NCBI GenBank assembly: GCA_965644295.1 | Contig: CBFFRP010000333.1 | Span: forward strand, 1-64,000 | DNA length: 64,000 bases | Source: Paraphysomonas bandaiensis | Taxonomy: Eukaryota > Chrysophyceae | Direction of reading: 5' to 3' | The notes under the pieces: model-generated | Seen by the model: the letters and a program-made list of their open reading frames with translations, nothing else | What the model was told of the DNA's origin: nothing | Database searches by the model: none | Shown: one piece after another, positions 1 to 10,162 of the stretch | Layout of the letters: every line of letters begins with the position of its first letter | Position numbering within the stretch: the first letter of the stretch is position 1 | Position numbers and translations under genes: made by a program

Positions 1-20
1 TCACCCATAACTAACTGCTC
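1..20 (+). repeat. Left terminal inverted repeat of the IS630/Tc1-like element
   Basis: TCACCCATAACTAACTGCTC matches the reverse complement of 2464-2483 at 19 of 20 positions. It starts at the window edge, so it may extend further left. Confidence 0.7.
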
Positions 21-371
21 AAAAAACGGTCGACAGTTACGTTTTTTTCAGTTATTGAGTTTGATAATATTTCAGGAAATCTCTCAATTTCACCACGACT
101 GCACCCACACACCCTTCCAAACCGACTTGACACTGTCACTCAGGTCACAGGCTTCCATTTGCATGCTTAAAATATCTCATTCATACTCTATGTCCAATAT
201 TAGAATGATGCCAACACAGTGGTCCCAAAATTTTCGAGGTCTGGTGGCGTGCAAAATATATATTTTGCATTTCACCTCAAACGAACTCCTTATTTCGTGG
301 TAAGTATCGCAACATCACTGGTGACAATCTCACGTTGGGTATTTTTATTTAAGGGCCTGCTTGTTTCAAAC

Positions 372-2270
372 ATGGCGATTAACAAAAGATCAAAATCTGT
401 CAGAAAATCATCCCGTGGAAAGAGGTCTGCAGTGGATACAATGCACGGTCAAAAGGGCAGGAAGAATAGAGAGAAAAGAGAATTACGTGCAAGGCGACGT
501 CCAGTAGGGATAGAGGAAGAATTAGTCCAAGAAGACCCTGAGGTGGTGGAGGAAAAAGCAGAAGTTCAGTGTGACTTCAGAGACAGGGCTGTTGCCATTC
601 GGGAGGAGCTATGTCGACCTCAGGGCCAATTGGCATCATTCGATGATGTTGTTAATGTCTTACGCATCTATTCTAATGTTATTATGAAGAAGAGAGCAAG
701 CAATCACACCGCAGCCATTAAATTTACTGCTGACGCATTACAGATGGGCGACACGACTGTTAGACATATCATTCAGGAGTATGACACAAATGGTCAAGAA
801 GTGTACTGTACCCCGTGCAGTATAGCACCAACTCGAGGTACAGGCAGCAAGGCCTATGTTTATGAGCACATGAAAATTCAGAAAGAGATGCTTATTTCAT
901 GTCATGACTACATTATGAATGAATTGCGGGATGGTGTAAGGCATACATATGCGGACCTGCATCGGAATCTCGAGAACCAATTTGACATCAAAGTGTCATA
1001 CACCGCTTTACGAAAACGAATGTGTTTTGACTTTGATTATGTTAATGGTGTCATTCCGTATAACACTACTTCAGTAAAAATAACACTGCAAATCCGACGA
1101 TTTATGCTGTTGTATAGTGGTACGTTATTGTTGAAGAAATTATGTTATTTTATATACAAAAACCGATGATGATGTATGTGCTGTGATACCGTAACATTTA
1201 TTACTTGTTATGGTGTGTATTAACATTAGCGTCTCTACAGATGCAATTAAAAAGGAAAAACAAGGGAGTGCCTGCATTGCATACATGGATGAGACATGGG
1301 TGTGGAGATATCATAGCAGGAAGACTGGCATAGGACCCAAAGGAGTGACACGGCAAGGAACAAAGTCGTCTAAGGGAGATCGTTTGATAATTGTCGATGC
1401 AATTACTTCTGATGGTGCAATTCGTTGGCAATTAGAGAATGAAAAAGGTAAATTATGGTCGACGTTGTGGTCCTTCCTCTATACAAAATCAGGAGACTAC
1501 CACACTGCCATGAATTTCGAGTCGTTTCAGAAATGGATTAACTGTTGTTTTGTTCCAACATGGAAGAGAAAGTATCATGGTACCCCTTGCATTCTAGTAT
1601 TGGACAATGCCCCCTACCATATGGGAGGCATGATTAACCCACATCGTCTCAGCAAGAGTGAGTGTACGCTGCATTTGCGCAAGTGTCTGCCTAGGGGGTC
1701 CCGTATTACTGTCAACAGGAATGGCACGCTGCTTCAGTTTGAAGTGCCTAGGCATGGAGGGTTTCCAAATTCTCCAGCAGGTCCATCTCTCAGGGAGCTT
1801 CAAGAGGCTGTTCACGACATTCTAGCTGATTACAAGCCTCGCGACTTGCTGACTTGGGTAGAATGTCGCTTTGCAGAGCTTGGTTGGGAGGTGATATTTA
1901 CCCCACAACTTACATGTGTAATTTCCAACCGATAGAACTCTACTGGGCAAACATCAAAAATAGCATTGGACGAAGGTACTTTTCTGGTAGAGACATGAAG
2001 TGGATACAAGACTTCTTCAAAAAGCATTCTGTAACCATTAAGTGTGATTCTTTGGTTAGACATGCGCATGATTGTATGAATATCTGGCTCAGACAGGATA
2101 ATTTGTTGGGTGGTGTGTATGACAATGTAACTGTACCTGACGATGACATTAGAGAGAATATACTAGCAAATAACCCTAAGTTTATGTCTGAAAAAGAAAT
2201 GGAAGATATACAGAACCCATCTGAGGTGGCTGTACACTTCACTATTCACAGGAATGGTGATATGGATTAG
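372..2270 (+). pseudogene. DDE transposase (IS630/Tc1-mariner superfamily), intron-containing, frameshifted
   Basis: Exon 1 runs 372-1119 from ATG (MAINKRSKS...), exon 2 runs 1241-2270, and the intron 1120-1240 has a GTACGT donor and CTACAG acceptor. Splicing joins an arm ending FMLLYS to the first catalytic block YMDETW (Asp at 1288-1290). The second block is LDNAPYH (Asp at 1603-1605) and the third PIELYW (Glu at 1935-1937), the DDE triad of IS630/Tc1-mariner enzymes. A run of four C at 1901-1904 appears to lack one base: the first part reads into a stop near 1935, while the Glu block continues in the next frame to a stop at 2268-2270. The second-Asp to Glu gap is about 110 residues against 34-39 in classical families. 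The N-terminal half is basic and helix-turn-helix-like, presumably for TIR binding. Family assignment is firm; activity is doubtful. Confidence 0.8.
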
Positions 2271-2463
2271 GGCCATATTTTGTAAGGGTAAAAATCACGA
2301 ATTTTGAACTGTTCACTTTCACTTATCTTAACGGTATAGTAAAACGGCTAGTAGGTAGAAGCTAAAACTTTGTCTCATATATCTTTGTGACATAAGCTTT
2401 CAGTGCATATGCTTACTTTTTAAGACTTATGTCTAGTTCTAGAAATATACTTGCTGATATTAG

Positions 2464-2483
2464 GAGCAGTTAGTTATGAGTGA
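2464..2483 (-). repeat. Right terminal inverted repeat of the IS630/Tc1-like element
   Basis: Inverted partner of 1-20 with one mismatch. It lies 194 bases downstream of the transposase stop. Confidence 0.7.
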
Positions 2484-2724
2484 ACGAACTGTAAGTATAT
2501 GAAAGTAGTTCCGCTGTGAAGTGTTAAATTCTCACATCAGTCGTAATCGTTGAAGGAGAAATCATATAACCACCGGAATTCCAGGTGAGATACTATACAC
2601 GTGTAGATTAGAGCATTGTAAACCTAAAAATAAAGTGGTTAGAATCAGTGTACCTTCCCTCTTTTCTACTTTCTACGTTGGTTGTCTAAAGTGATAGAGT
2701 AAGACATGTACTATTGAATTATAC

Positions 2725-2785
2725 CAGGGCTGCGCATCAATTATCAATTACTTGTCAATTAAATGACGTAGGTTGTAGTTAATTT
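2725..2785. mobile_element. Solo terminus of the hAT family found at 7183-8847
   Basis: Begins CAGGGCTGCG and continues with short AATT-rich words followed by a GTAGGTTGTAGTTAAT-like stretch. This closely matches the right terminus (read inwards) of the complete element at 7183-8847. No partner end is seen nearby, so this is a truncated copy. Confidence 0.6.
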
Positions 2786-2862
2786 ACACCTTAATCTCCC
2801 TTTGAGCGCTTTTTCTGGTTCTATACACCTTAATCTCCCTTTGAGCGCTCTTTCTGGTTCTC
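2785..2862. repeat. Two tandem copies of a 39-base unit
   Basis: The block starting TACACCTTAATCTCCC occurs at 2785 and again at 2824, with one difference inside. It abuts the retrotransposon fragment at 2884 and may be part of its degraded 3' flank. Confidence 0.7.
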
Positions 2863-2883
2863 CTCTACTTCATTAGAAATATT

Positions 2884-3088
2884 CTTTTTCTCCCCAGTAA
2901 TCTTTTCTTCGTGGAGTTTAAACATCTTTGAAGGTAGCGCTTTCGTGAATATATCGGCAGTCATGTCTTTTGTTGAGACATGTATCAACCTGGCTGTTAC
3001 CAGTTGTATTTTATTTAGATATGTTTGGTTCTTTTGTGGTATACTAGTTTTCCCAACAAGTCTTTTGCACTCTTGCTATCCATAGTCC
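2884..3088 (-). pseudogene. Ty1/copia retrotransposon fragment (RNase H C-terminus)
   Basis: The minus strand reads an open segment containing DSKSAKDLLGKTS, a middle part QLVTARLIHVSTKDM, and ADIFTKALPSKMF. This order is the characteristic end of copia-type Pol polyproteins: the RNase H acidic Asp-Ser-x-x-Ala block followed by the ADIFTKALP tail. About 68 codons are open, with neither upstream reverse transcriptase nor LTRs visible. Seen: the motifs. Known: their family. Inferred: a truncated dead insertion. Confidence 0.75.
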
Positions 3089-3095
3089 ATCAACT

Positions 3096-4205
3096 ACCTA
3101 ACCCTAAACGCTATCTTCAATAAATGTGCAGTCCCATCGCATGCATTTCAATTGATTAGAAGAAGTACCTTGTACAGTTATGTAGGATTCATGATAGAAA
3201 GTATACATTCTACACTCTGAACATGAAAGTACGTATAGGTTTCATTAGAATATGGAGCTTACATAGAATTTTCTCCTCGGTTCAACAAAATACACTTTTA
3301 GAACATAAAATTTGCTTTTGGGGGCCTTACTTTCCGCAAGAAGAATAGGTTTTACTATACGCTGAACACACAACTATTCATTCACTTACTTCCAACACAT
3401 TCGCTTTTCATTTTTCATTCATAATTTCACGACATACTCAACTTAGCACACACCGATCCACTTAAAATGTGATCATTCATGCAATACACACACCATTTAC
3501 TACATGCTCATGTACTGTGCATCCCATATGGCCACTTACTATGCACTCTCCCATTAAGCGGGCTGCCTTCATTATCACCATTACTTCATCTAACCATTTC
3601 AAGATGCGGATGCACATGATGTCGCAAGGGCGGTTCGTGTTCCAGAGTTTCAATTGCACATCGAATGGGACTGTCATCGCAAAGAGCTCGCACTAAGAGA
3701 TCTATACATATCTATACTAAACAAAGTTGTGAATTTAAAACTGACACTGACAAACGCTTCATTATAACTAACGTGTATAATATAGTAACAACATATGTAT
3801 AAAACAAATAGAACTTGCATGGATAACAGAAAATCAATCGGACCAAGATAATTACCATTGGTTGGCGTTGCTGTTAGTGTCATTGTCCTCGCCTTCGAGA
3901 GTTGTACCAGCTCTCTTCTTATCCTTTCAGCTTCTTTACGATTCCAGGAGAGCTCCACCGTCTTGAGGAGCAACTCTCTCATCTACACGCCTGACGGTAT
4001 TGTTTCGTCCTGCAACAACTATTACTATTGAATAACATTATAAGAAATATATACCTTATTCAAAAGGATAACAACATCTGGAGTGAACTCATCAATGACT
4101 GACTTCCTTATTTATTTCCAGTGTTGCTTATTTCTTCCAAATAGTTTCAGAGTTGATTCCAAAGAGTTCCTTAATGTATGTGTGTGTGTATGTATGTATG
4201 TAAGT
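3096..4205. other. Gene-poor stretch with weakly coding-like minus-strand pieces
   Basis: No gene can be supported. On the minus strand a segment from 3982 starts with ATG and reads MRELLLKTVELSWNRKEAER for about 45 codons of plausible protein before running into likely non-coding sequence near 3850. Another short open piece lies at 3477-3677. They cannot be joined with convincing splice sites and probably belong to a decayed gene. A small GTAT/GTGT microsatellite lies at 4165-4202. Confidence 0.35.
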
Positions 4206-4454
4206 TTAAATCAACACCCACTCTTCACCTTTCACAATCTGATCAATAATTATGGTTCCTGCCGGAATATACTCGGTCAGGGATACGCTTTCACTGATGT
4301 AGATGTGAGTGCTTTCATTGTTGACCAGGAGTTCGGCGTGTCGTAAGAAGTTTCACAGACATGTTTCTCCAAGCTCTGTTATCGTCGTGCCACGGGTCTC
4401 CATGCCTGCCAAAGCAATGGCAAGCTTCTGCCAGTGCTTGAGACTATAAATCAT
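4206..4454 (-). pseudogene. 83-codon frame with one internal TGA, unknown family
   Basis: From ATG at 4454 the frame reads MIYSLKHWQKLAIALAG..., hits a single TGA at 4353-4355 (codon 34), then continues in the same frame through a protein-like stretch ending GTIIIDQIVKGEEWVLI and a TAA at 4206-4208. Composition is protein-like on both sides of the TGA. No family is recognised. Other coding-like pieces downstream on this strand suggest remains of a longer decayed gene. Recoding of the TGA is possible but not supported by anything seen. Confidence 0.35.
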
Positions 4455-4544
4455 TGCGCCCGGTTCTGTTCATCAGGTGCATGACTATTGATGAAGCCCC
4501 ATTGTGTAAAAATGTCTTCCACTCTCGATTTCTGTCTGACGAAG

Positions 4545-4646
4545 ACAAAAAGACATTTTGTCGTTCGACGGATTTCTGTCTTTTGTCCTCCCATAATTCC
4601 TGCTTTTCATGCCAGGAAGACAAAATGTCTTCTGTCTTTTTGTCTT
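4545..4646. repeat. Imperfect inverted repeat (GAAGACAAAA arms) upstream of the SGNH gene
   Basis: The left arm GAAGACAAAAAGACATTTTG at 4545 is mirrored by a right arm near 4618-4646 rich in GACAAAATGTC and TCTTTTTGTCTT. The arms could form a long hairpin about 90 bases before the ATG of the downstream gene. A role is not known. Confidence 0.5.
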
Positions 4647-4733
4647 TTGTCTCACTATAATGCATTAGCTAGTGGCCTATTTCCCCTCTAGTATGACCGC
4701 TGCGCTGGGCAAGTGGAAGAAGAGCGAGGTCTT

Positions 4734-6491
4734 ATGTTACTATTGCTAATATTGGCAGCGCTGATTCACGCGAATTCCATTGCATTTGATGCCAACCGTC
4801 TATATGAAATACAGTTGAGCACCACCGCCCTCGGATGCAGCAATAAGTCCATAATCACCCTTGAGCGCGAAGATTTCCATCCAGGCATATGCTCATACAC
4901 ATACGAGGAATCATACTACTCTCCAGAGGCAATCATTAGAAGATCTGTTCGGGGAACTCATGTTAGAAGCGACAATGAGACCAGGTATGTTCACAGCGAC
5001 GTCAACAAGCATCGTATTGGTCGTGTACTGAAAAAAATTCGTGATTCTAATGAAGATGTGTATATACACGTGCTTGGGGGGTCATTCACAGCTGGACGAT
5101 TGAACGGAGAGTATGCAGGAGCATGGCCAAAGAAATTACACGACTTATTCCGAATTTTTGGTCCGTCTAAGTCGCAGTCACAGCAAGATACTGTGACTCA
5201 GAGAGTAGTTATCGAGAATCATGCCGTAGGGGCTACTACCTCTGCCTGGGTACTGGCCTCTCTCCCTGAAATCCTTCCTTTAGATATGCGCTGCGATCTC
5301 GTCATCATTGACTATGATATCAACGACGCTGCTGCCACTGAAACTAGTGCCCACGATAGGAATAACCTCCTCTCCACAACAGAGGTCCTTATCAGCAGCA
5401 TATTGAAACATCCCGCCCAACCAGCGGTTGCTTATTTGCACACGTGTGTCAGTTCCAAAGGTTCAGGACACTTAACTCCATTTTGCCATAGGTATAATAA
5501 AGAGTACTGTTTTCACGATTTTCGCTCTCCGTTGTTGCGAACATACTCTGTACCAGTTGTAAATACTCGTGATGCCATATGGGAAACATTTCAATGCTAT
5601 CCCCCAGCATATCTATGGCCATGTGGGCATATGTGTGCGCACCCACACAATCCTGCCCATGTTCTTACAGCTGATCTGGTTTTCGGCTTTTTAACAACTC
5701 TCTCCTTTTCCCACAATATCAGTTTGTATCTGAACGCGTCAAATTTTAACTTTCCTTCTTCCTCCGTGTGGAATCTTTCTGCTGTAACAAGCAAACTGCA
5801 CGAAATTAGTCATCCGTATAGCCACTCCCATTTACATTCTCGTCAACTTGATATCCCATATCTCCACCCCGGTTCTACAGATGTCAACTATACTATGTGC
5901 CACACTTTTCTTTCGTCCTATGGTCGTGATTACAATCAGAGTAAAAATGACGGCCAGGCGGTGTTTCGTTCCAATAGTAGCTGCTGGGAATATTACGAAG
6001 ACGTTAAAGGAAAACCTGGATATATTGCTCTAGATTGTTTTGGCGACAGTATTTATTTTGTTGTGAAATTCGGTGCAGTACCAAAATTAATTTTCGCAGT
6101 AATGCAATCTTACACCCCCGAATTTGGACGCGTGGAAGTCTCCATATGTCGAATAGTTAACGGTACTAACAACAGCGCGAGTTCGAAGAATACATCTAAT
6201 GTAGAGAGCGGCAGAAATCCCCATGAAGAGTGTATCAATAGCGAATTATATAATATTCTGGGAATGCTAGACGGATTGAATCTTGTGAAGGGGCCTGTTT
6301 CACAAGCAAAAATTTTCCCTTATGGAGTGGGTTGTCCAAAAACAATGCATTCAACAGGCTGGGCCAAGCCGAGCATATTAGCCCCATATGAAGAGTATTC
6401 TCTAAAAATTACATTGGTGACAAACGAGCCAGAAAGATCGGTACCTCGAACTGGGAGAAAATTCAAAATTATGTCGTTGAGTTCGTGTTGA
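4734..6491 (+). CDS. Secreted SGNH/GDSL-type hydrolase-like protein
   Basis: A single-exon gene of 585 codons. The ATG at 4734 is chosen because it opens directly into a signal peptide (MLLLLILAALIHANS); the frame extends slightly upstream but without another ATG. Motifs of SGNH hydrolases follow in order: VLGGSFTAG with the candidate nucleophile Ser near residue 117, NHAVGATTS with the oxyanion Gly, DYDINDAA with the Asn, and HPHNPAH with candidate catalytic His near residue 309. The roughly 275-residue C-terminal part is Cys-containing, has several N-glycosylation-type sites and is not recognised. SGNH enzymes deacylate lipids or polysaccharides; the substrate here cannot be told. The protein is probably exported or luminal. 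The catalytic His block is not in the textbook DxxH form, so activity is likely but not certain. Confidence 0.72.
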   Translation: MLLLLILAALIHANSIAFDANRLYEIQLSTTALGCSNKSIITLEREDFHPGICSYTYEESYYSPEAIIRRSVRGTHVRSDNETRYVHSDVNKHRIGRVLKKIRDSNEDVYIHVLGGSFTAGRLNGEYAGAWPKKLHDLFRIFGPSKSQSQQDTVTQRVVIENHAVGATTSAWVLASLPEILPLDMRCDLVIIDYDINDAAATETSAHDRNNLLSTTEVLISSILKHPAQPAVAYLHTCVSSKGSGHLTPFCHRYNKEYCFHDFRSPLLRTYSVPVVNTRDAIWETFQCYPPAYLWPCGHMCAHPHNPAHVLTADLVFGFLTTLSFSHNISLYLNASNFNFPSSSVWNLSAVTSKLHEISHPYSHSHLHSRQLDIPYLHPGSTDVNYTMCHTFLSSYGRDYNQSKNDGQAVFRSNSSCWEYYEDVKGKPGYIALDCFGDSIYFVVKFGAVPKLIFAVMQSYTPEFGRVEVSICRIVNGTNNSASSKNTSNVESGRNPHEECINSELYNILGMLDGLNLVKGPVSQAKIFPYGVGCPKTMHSTGWAKPSILAPYEEYSLKITLVTNEPERSVPRTGRKFKIMSLSSC

Positions 6492-7174
6492 GTGCAGTTA
6501 AATCAGGTGTGATAGCATATATAAATTATAGAATGTTAAGCATTATGGTTCTTATTATTTTTCTTTTTTCTAATAATTTTGTTTTCCCTAGGATAGTCAC
6601 TGACCTATTAGGATTCATTGTAATATATGATAGTATATGTGAAGAAATATAATGTTCAATGAAATATATCATGAACTGAATTAATGATAGTATCTGTTGA
6701 AGATACTTGAGCGTAATACTTCTCATCATAATGATCATGTTTATTAGTTATACTTCTAACTATTCCCTTGTGCTATGTCATAGCTATGTTCTGCATTATT
6801 ATTCACTTTTCTACATTATAGTGTTCATTGTTCATCACTTTACATTCTAATAGTCACAACATTCTTATTGTCATAACTAAGCTTAAATCTACATTTGAAT
6901 CAATACTTCGATATTCTAAATTATTTAGAATGTAATATTTTAGTAAGAAATAGGGAATAATAGTAGTATAAAGATCTAATCGCACCATTACTGTAGCCTT
7001 CTCAAAAGAAGTATTATTACTTGTGAATAGCTCACTATGTAAATAAGATCACACTTAACACTTATCATATCATGATATAGAAATGAATCCTGATGTAAAC
7101 CCAATTTAGGCAATTGTCATATCAATATAGAAGCATCAGGCGCACATGGTACATTGCTAATCTGATGCTATGTG
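6492..7174. other. AT-rich intergenic DNA
   Basis: About 680 bases with many short ATTATT and TTCTAATA-like words and no coding potential that can be defended. It separates the SGNH gene from the hAT element. Confidence 0.6.
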
Positions 7175-7413
7175 GTATACAGCAGGGCTGCGTATCAATT
7201 AATTGTCAATTATTGAAATTTCAATACTTGAAATTGGGACATCATATCATAATTGCAATTATAATTGACTTCAGCTCGCTTCAAAACCCACCTTTTCATT
7301 CTAAAAAGATATTAAAAATTTCAATTTTTAGGATAAAATTCGAAGATTGGTGAAAGACTATAATATTCGTAGGGTTACCTCACATAGTAGTTTAATTAAT
7401 TAGCGATATTATA

Positions 7414-7590
7414 TTGAAAGTCTTGTTAGTTAGCAATAGGCGTTAAGAACTTGCACCAATAGTGGCTAGTTGAATGCTAGACAAACTACTTAAGCCTCTA
7501 CCCATAACTAATCAGCACAAATTCTATTATCCTACTATTTAGCGCTACAGAAGCTGCTTGTGCGTCGCCGCAAGCACCAAGGTGCGACCA
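7414..7590 (+). repeat. Dispersed repeat R1, copy A
   Basis: Starts with GTCTTGTTAGTTAGCAATAG and ends with the hairpin-forming TGCTTGTGCGTCGCCGCAAG. Related copies occur near 13747, 27908, 37255 (inverted) and 45480. This copy lies inside the hAT element. Confidence 0.65.
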
Positions 7591-8244
7591 CTTCCGTTCT
7601 TAGTGTTGTTTGTGAGATTCGCCCTGCTCGTGTGTCTTAGGACTCACTGGCGCGTGTTGTCCGGGGGCCTCCCCTTGGGATAAGGTTCCACCAGGTTCTG
7701 GGGCACAGGGTTCTGCATTAAGGTCCTGAGTGTACCGAGCACTAGATGTGTGTGCTGAGAGGTGGATGGTGTGGTGGAATGTGGCTTTGTCGCCGTGCAT
7801 GAGCGACATACTGGCACCAGAAGTCATTGCACGAGTGTTATTTGAGAAAGAAATAAGATTTAAAGCTAGTCTTGGTATTTAGAAAAGATACACTTGGTAT
7901 TATTAGAGATAAAGATTGAATGATAAGGCCTAATAGCAAGTCACATTTGAGCAGAGCGTTACCACCACGCACTTGTGCGTAACTTGTACACAGTCGCGTA
8001 TCATATATAGTTCGGTAATTATTCAGTCTATTAGATATTTCATTGTATACATGTATGTATGTGTTGTATTCACGCGTTAAGGGATTTACGTGAATCAATG
8101 AATCTTAATAGAAAGTAAATGATAATAACGAAGAGGAGCATGCCAAGCTCTTGCAGTACGGGAGGAATAGGAATTGTTTCAACTAGTGCCCTTACAATTA
8201 CAAAGTAAGATTAACACCAGCTTGACCTCCACGACGTTTGTACA

Positions 8245-8690
8245 TTGTTTGACGAACTCATCATAAGGCACCCGATTGTTGAGCGTCTGGGCGACAGTGC
8301 TGCTACTATTCATAACGCTGCTTTTGAAAAGGCAGTCGTGAAGATTCAATGTGGCAACGAAGCCGTAGCTCGGACGGCAAAAGATCAAATTAAAATACTT
8401 TTGCTTGATGAGGAAGAAGAAGATTATGATGGTGCGAGTCTAGTACTGAATGACGACGCAGCCCAACGATTGATTGATGGTAGCAGGCAACGGAAGCGAG
8501 CACGCCTTAGTCAGCAAACTCGTTATTGCAGCACGAAACGCTTGCATGCCACAACGAATACGGCTGAAAAGTTATTCAGTAGAGCTACGATGGTTATAAC
8601 GGGCTTGCACAAGAGCTTGACTCCTCAACATTTACGAGCTACTTAGTATGTTTTTACGCATGAATCGTCGCCTCTGGAATGACAGTTGAG
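8245..8690 (+). pseudogene. hAT transposase C-terminal fragment
   Basis: The open frame includes an acidic LLLDEEEED stretch, then ATTNTAEKLFSRATMVITG and LTPQHL. This matches the hAT dimerisation-region pattern S/T-N-x-x-E-R-x-F-S-R-A followed by a conserved hydrophobic helix. The frame stops at 8644-8646; the next frame continues FLRMNRRLWND, the expected family ending, so a frameshift has occurred. The upstream transposase including the RNase H-like core is missing. A related fragment is found at 36597-37085. Confidence 0.7.
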
Positions 8691-9059
8691 GTAGCTATAT
8701 TGGCAGCTAGTGTAGTTTAGTACTAAATAATTGCCATTAATTGCAGTTAATTACAATAATTGAAATTGAGACAGCAAGTAATAATTGCAATTATAATTGA
8801 CTACAACCTGCGTCAATTAATTGACAATTAATTGATACGCAGCCCTGGTATACAGTATACAGGTATTTACCACTTTGTAGAATGTTATTGTATTTATGCA
8901 AATAGTGCATTCACGCAAATAATAATAATACTCCTTAATTCTCACACATATATCACTTATACTACTCATCTACTCCAAGGAAGTAAATAGATATCAAGCC
9001 AATCAAGGTGAACGTTTTAACGATTTTGCTTTCAGTGAAATAAAACGAATTCTGATTGT

Positions 9060-9702
9060 ATGTTGACTGTTCCCATCATCATTGCAGTAGTCAGCGTTGT
9101 GAAGATGATACCAGTCAGCGGTTTTGAAGTATATCGGTGAGTATCTGCTCGTCGGAGAAGTAGTCGACAGTCATCTGCTAGCAAAGCACGAATGATATGA
9201 TACGTGATTTCGATGTGCATTGTGCATCGATGATGAGTAAGGTTATGAGCCTATATAATGCCTATTTCTGGATCCACAGCGCTTCGTAGATAGCTATCGT
9301 GAGGGCCATATACTCATCCTTGATGACAAGGCAACGCTGAGATATTGTCAGCTTTACCATGAAACGAAACAAGTCCCAATGAATAAATCATATCCGGCAG
9401 AATATCGCCAAGTAAAGATAGTGTCGTCTCAGTTATTGCCTGAGCATTTGGATAAAATCATACTGTTGTCATCATACGTTACCATGACGGTACGACTCTG
9501 CTATCATCTTTTGTTGGAGGGCACATTGACGGGCCTTGCAGGTCGTTATATTGTACGAGTCTCTGAATGGTGCGACGGAGTTAACTGCATATGCCATATC
9601 AAGGGCCATTCGGCTACCAGAGTAAGACTAACAAATACACTCAAGAGTAGGAACTCTCTGCAATGGTGGTCTGGATCTGCTGTGTATGTATGTACGATAT
9701 GA
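9060..9702 (+). CDS. Small spliced gene of unknown function (179 aa)
   Basis: Proposed exons are 9060-9136, 9187-9236 and 9290-9702. The introns of 50 and 53 nt begin GTGAGT and GTAAGG. The model sums to 180 codons including TGA. The N-terminus (MLTVPIIIAVVSVVKMIPVS) is hydrophobic and could be a signal or anchor. The rest contains SYREGHILILDDKATLRYCQ and a Leu/Val-rich middle, with no recognised domain. The evidence is frame continuity plus canonical splice sites only, so the model may be wrong, especially at its 5' end. The acceptors were chosen to keep frame. Confidence 0.35.
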
Positions 9703-9729
9703 ACATGACCAGACATGCCTGTAGTCGAC

Positions 9730-9940
9730 AGGCAGGATATACTGTACACTGTACCTACACAGTCCTGCCGTATACTGGTTGGAATACTGCTGCATATATG
9801 ACGAAGTGAAACGTACCTGTCAGCAGCACGTATCTACAGCAGTACATACATACACATACATACATACATACATACATACACATACAGTCATACCATCCAG
9901 GCTGGAGCATACAGCAGATCTGCTGCTGTGTATCTGCTCA
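9730..9940. promoter_or_regulatory. GTATAC/CAGCAG motif cluster and CATA microsatellite
   Basis: This gap holds CGTATACTGG, ATACTGCTGCATATA, CTACAGCAGTAC and a near-palindromic CATACAGCAGATCTGCTGCT, plus a CATA tract at 9843-9883. It lies 220-430 bases before the ATG at 10163. Similar motifs occur in front of many other genes here, so a promoter role is inferred. Confidence 0.4.
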
Positions 9941-10162
9941 GCTCACTCAGTTAATCACACACCAGTTCCACACAGAGCCTAATTATGACACCTCTATAGG
10001 TACAGGGAGAGAGCCATGGGCTGCTCTGTTGCGAAGCGTGATTAGCTATTTCGGTGTACAGTTAATGAGTGTGTATGTATTTGATGTCAGCGTATGCACT
10101 GAGAGATCTTCAAGTTAACGTATAGCATATCTTATCATTCATTCCTTCAGTTCTCTGCGGTG

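Larger units (their letters stand above)
1..2483. mobile_element. IS630/Tc1-mariner-like DNA transposon, TIR-bounded
   Basis: A 20-base sequence at positions 1-20 (TCACCCATAACTAACTGCTC) recurs inverted at 2464-2483 with one mismatch, and the two copies bracket a single transposase gene. This is the expected layout of a cut-and-paste DNA transposon. The left repeat begins at the first base of the window, so the true left end and any TA target duplication cannot be seen. The transposase reading frame is damaged by one apparent missing base, so this copy is probably inactive, unless that base is a sequencing error in a run of C. The spacing of the catalytic residues is unusual for Tc1/mariner (see the transposase entry). 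Confidence 0.75.
7183..8847. mobile_element. hAT-family transposon with perfect 8-bp target duplication
   Basis: The element starts CAGGGCTGCGTATCAATTAA at 7183 and ends with its inverse at 8847; about 30 terminal bases match. The flanks are identical 8-mers GTATACAG at 7175-7182 and 8848-8855. An 8-bp duplication and CAGGG termini are hallmarks of hAT transposons. The 1665-bp body holds a fragment of hAT transposase C-terminus near the right end and a copy of a dispersed repeat at 7414-7590, so it is an internally decayed or composite element. The duplication is exact, so the insertion is fairly recent. The target GTATAC word also recurs in promoter regions of this window. Confidence 0.88.

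Noticed and set aside
7600-7827. 75-codon minus-strand frame within the hAT element
   Set aside because: Composition driven by a locally GC-rich stretch; no homologous frame in the sister element; not treated as cargo.
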